5,880 nucleotides of DNA from Dehalococcoidia bacterium (lineage in GTDB: Bacteria > Chloroflexota > Dehalococcoidia > Lucifugimonadales > Lucifugimonadaceae), in NCBI GenBank assembly GCA_028278465.1, contig JANQEF010000273.1, positions 1 to 5,880 of the forward strand. The letters run 5' to 3'. Made by a program: the position numbers and the translations under genes. Shown here piece after piece: positions 5,553-5,880 of this stretch. The notes beneath the pieces are model-generated. The model had not been told where the DNA came from. It ran no database searches and worked only from the letters and a program-made list of their open reading frames with translations. The stretch's first letter is position 1. Every line of letters starts with the position of its first letter.

Positions 5553-5879
5553 CTATGGCTTGATGAGCAAGCGCCCCCCGAGAACGGACAACACCACTAG
5601 ACCGGCGAGCCCGAGCAGCGGGACGACTCGGTCGCCCCATTTCGTTCCTGTCCATTGAAGGTAGTGGGCGCGGTAGAGCAGATCGATCCTGCGGGTATCC
5701 CGGCCGTACTGCCGGAAGCGCAGCGTGTTCCAGTCCAGCGCGATCTCGACTCCGGTGGTCGTAGTTGCCTCGAGGCCTTCGAGCCGGTCGATGTCGCCGT
5801 AACGGTCCGGATCGGTCCGGATGGCGTCTTCGAACAGACGCCGAACGTCGTCGTCGGAGGGCTCCGGCCTGGGGGCGTC
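5553..5879 (-). CDS. PepSY-type membrane protein, C-terminal part (5' end outside window)
   Basis: The frame is open from the right edge to a TAG at 5553-5555; 108 residues are visible with no start in the window. The sequence begins with an acidic soluble stretch (DDDVRRLFEDAIRTDPDRYG), continues with VEIALDWNTLRFRQYGRDTRRI, then DLLYRAHYLQWTGTKWGDR, and ends in one hydrophobic helix (residues about 85-104, VVPLLGLAGLVVLSVLGGRL) plus LIKP. The pattern of a polar repeat domain, then a Tyr-Arg-x-His-Tyr-Leu-x-Trp-Thr-Gly turn, then a terminal helix is what I recall of PepSY-associated transmembrane proteins, often linked to iron or redox functions. That match is from memory and is moderate; a generic membrane protein is the alternative. 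It is co-directional with glnII but separated by 248 bp and probably transcribed separately. Confidence 0.6.
   Translation of the reverse strand, partial: DAPRPEPSDDDVRRLFEDAIRTDPDRYGDIDRLEGLEATTTTGVEIALDWNTLRFRQYGRDTRRIDLLYRAHYLQWTGTKWGDRVVPLLGLAGLVVLSVLGGRLLIKP
5803..5822. repeat. Perfect 10-bp tandem duplication inside the PepSY-type gene
   Basis: CGGTCCGGAT occurs twice head to tail (5803-5812 and 5813-5822). It encodes the IRTDPDR part of the protein on the minus strand. The unit is not a multiple of three, yet the frame stays open and protein-like across it, so it is probably codon coincidence or old rather than a recent slip. Confidence 0.6.
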
Positions 5880-5880
5880 G

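Overview
This 5.9 kb window is GC-rich, densely packed bacterial DNA. The mix of genes (an ankyrin-repeat protein, a sigma-70 family factor with a membrane tail, a CIA30 protein, an acyltransferase-3 membrane enzyme, a GSII glutamine synthetase and a PepSY-type membrane protein) suggests a free-living proteobacterium. A gammaproteobacterium of the Xanthomonadales/Lysobacterales or Chromatiales kind is my best guess, but there is no rRNA or other taxonomic marker here. No tRNA, rRNA, CRISPR array, transposase or phage gene was seen.

Layout. (1) Bases 2-574, plus strand: C-terminal part of an ankyrin-repeat protein that begins outside the window. (2) Bases 597-2222, minus strand, convergent with it: an ECF-like sigma factor carrying a multi-pass membrane tail of about 340 residues with a glycine-rich repeat. 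(3) Bases 2223-2362: divergent intergenic region holding a 45-bp imperfect palindrome. (4) Bases 2363-2968 and 2987-4288, plus strand, 18 bp apart and probably one operon: an exported CIA30-domain protein and an acyltransferase-3 family integral membrane protein. (5) Bases 4285-5304, minus strand: a complete type II glutamine synthetase. Its stop codon and that of the acyltransferase lie in one CTAG palindrome, and its intrinsic terminator lies inside the acyltransferase's C-terminal coding sequence. (6) Bases 5305-5552: glutamine synthetase leader with two abutting hairpins and a possible promoter, plus start-less coding-like stretches that may be gene debris. (7) Bases 5553-5879, minus strand: C-terminal 108 residues of a PepSY-type membrane protein. 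It has no start in the window because it runs off the right edge.

How the genes may work together. The sigma factor and the CIA30/acyltransferase pair are divergently transcribed from one short region containing the palindrome. The simplest inference is that the membrane-attached sigma factor senses an envelope condition and controls itself and/or this envelope-modifying pair. The window gives no direct proof: no convincing ECF-type promoter was found there. The glutamine synthetase is a housekeeping ammonia-assimilation gene and appears unrelated. The most unusual items are the membrane-tethered sigma factor, the palindrome in its divergent promoter region, and the intimate 3' overlap at 4200-4288.
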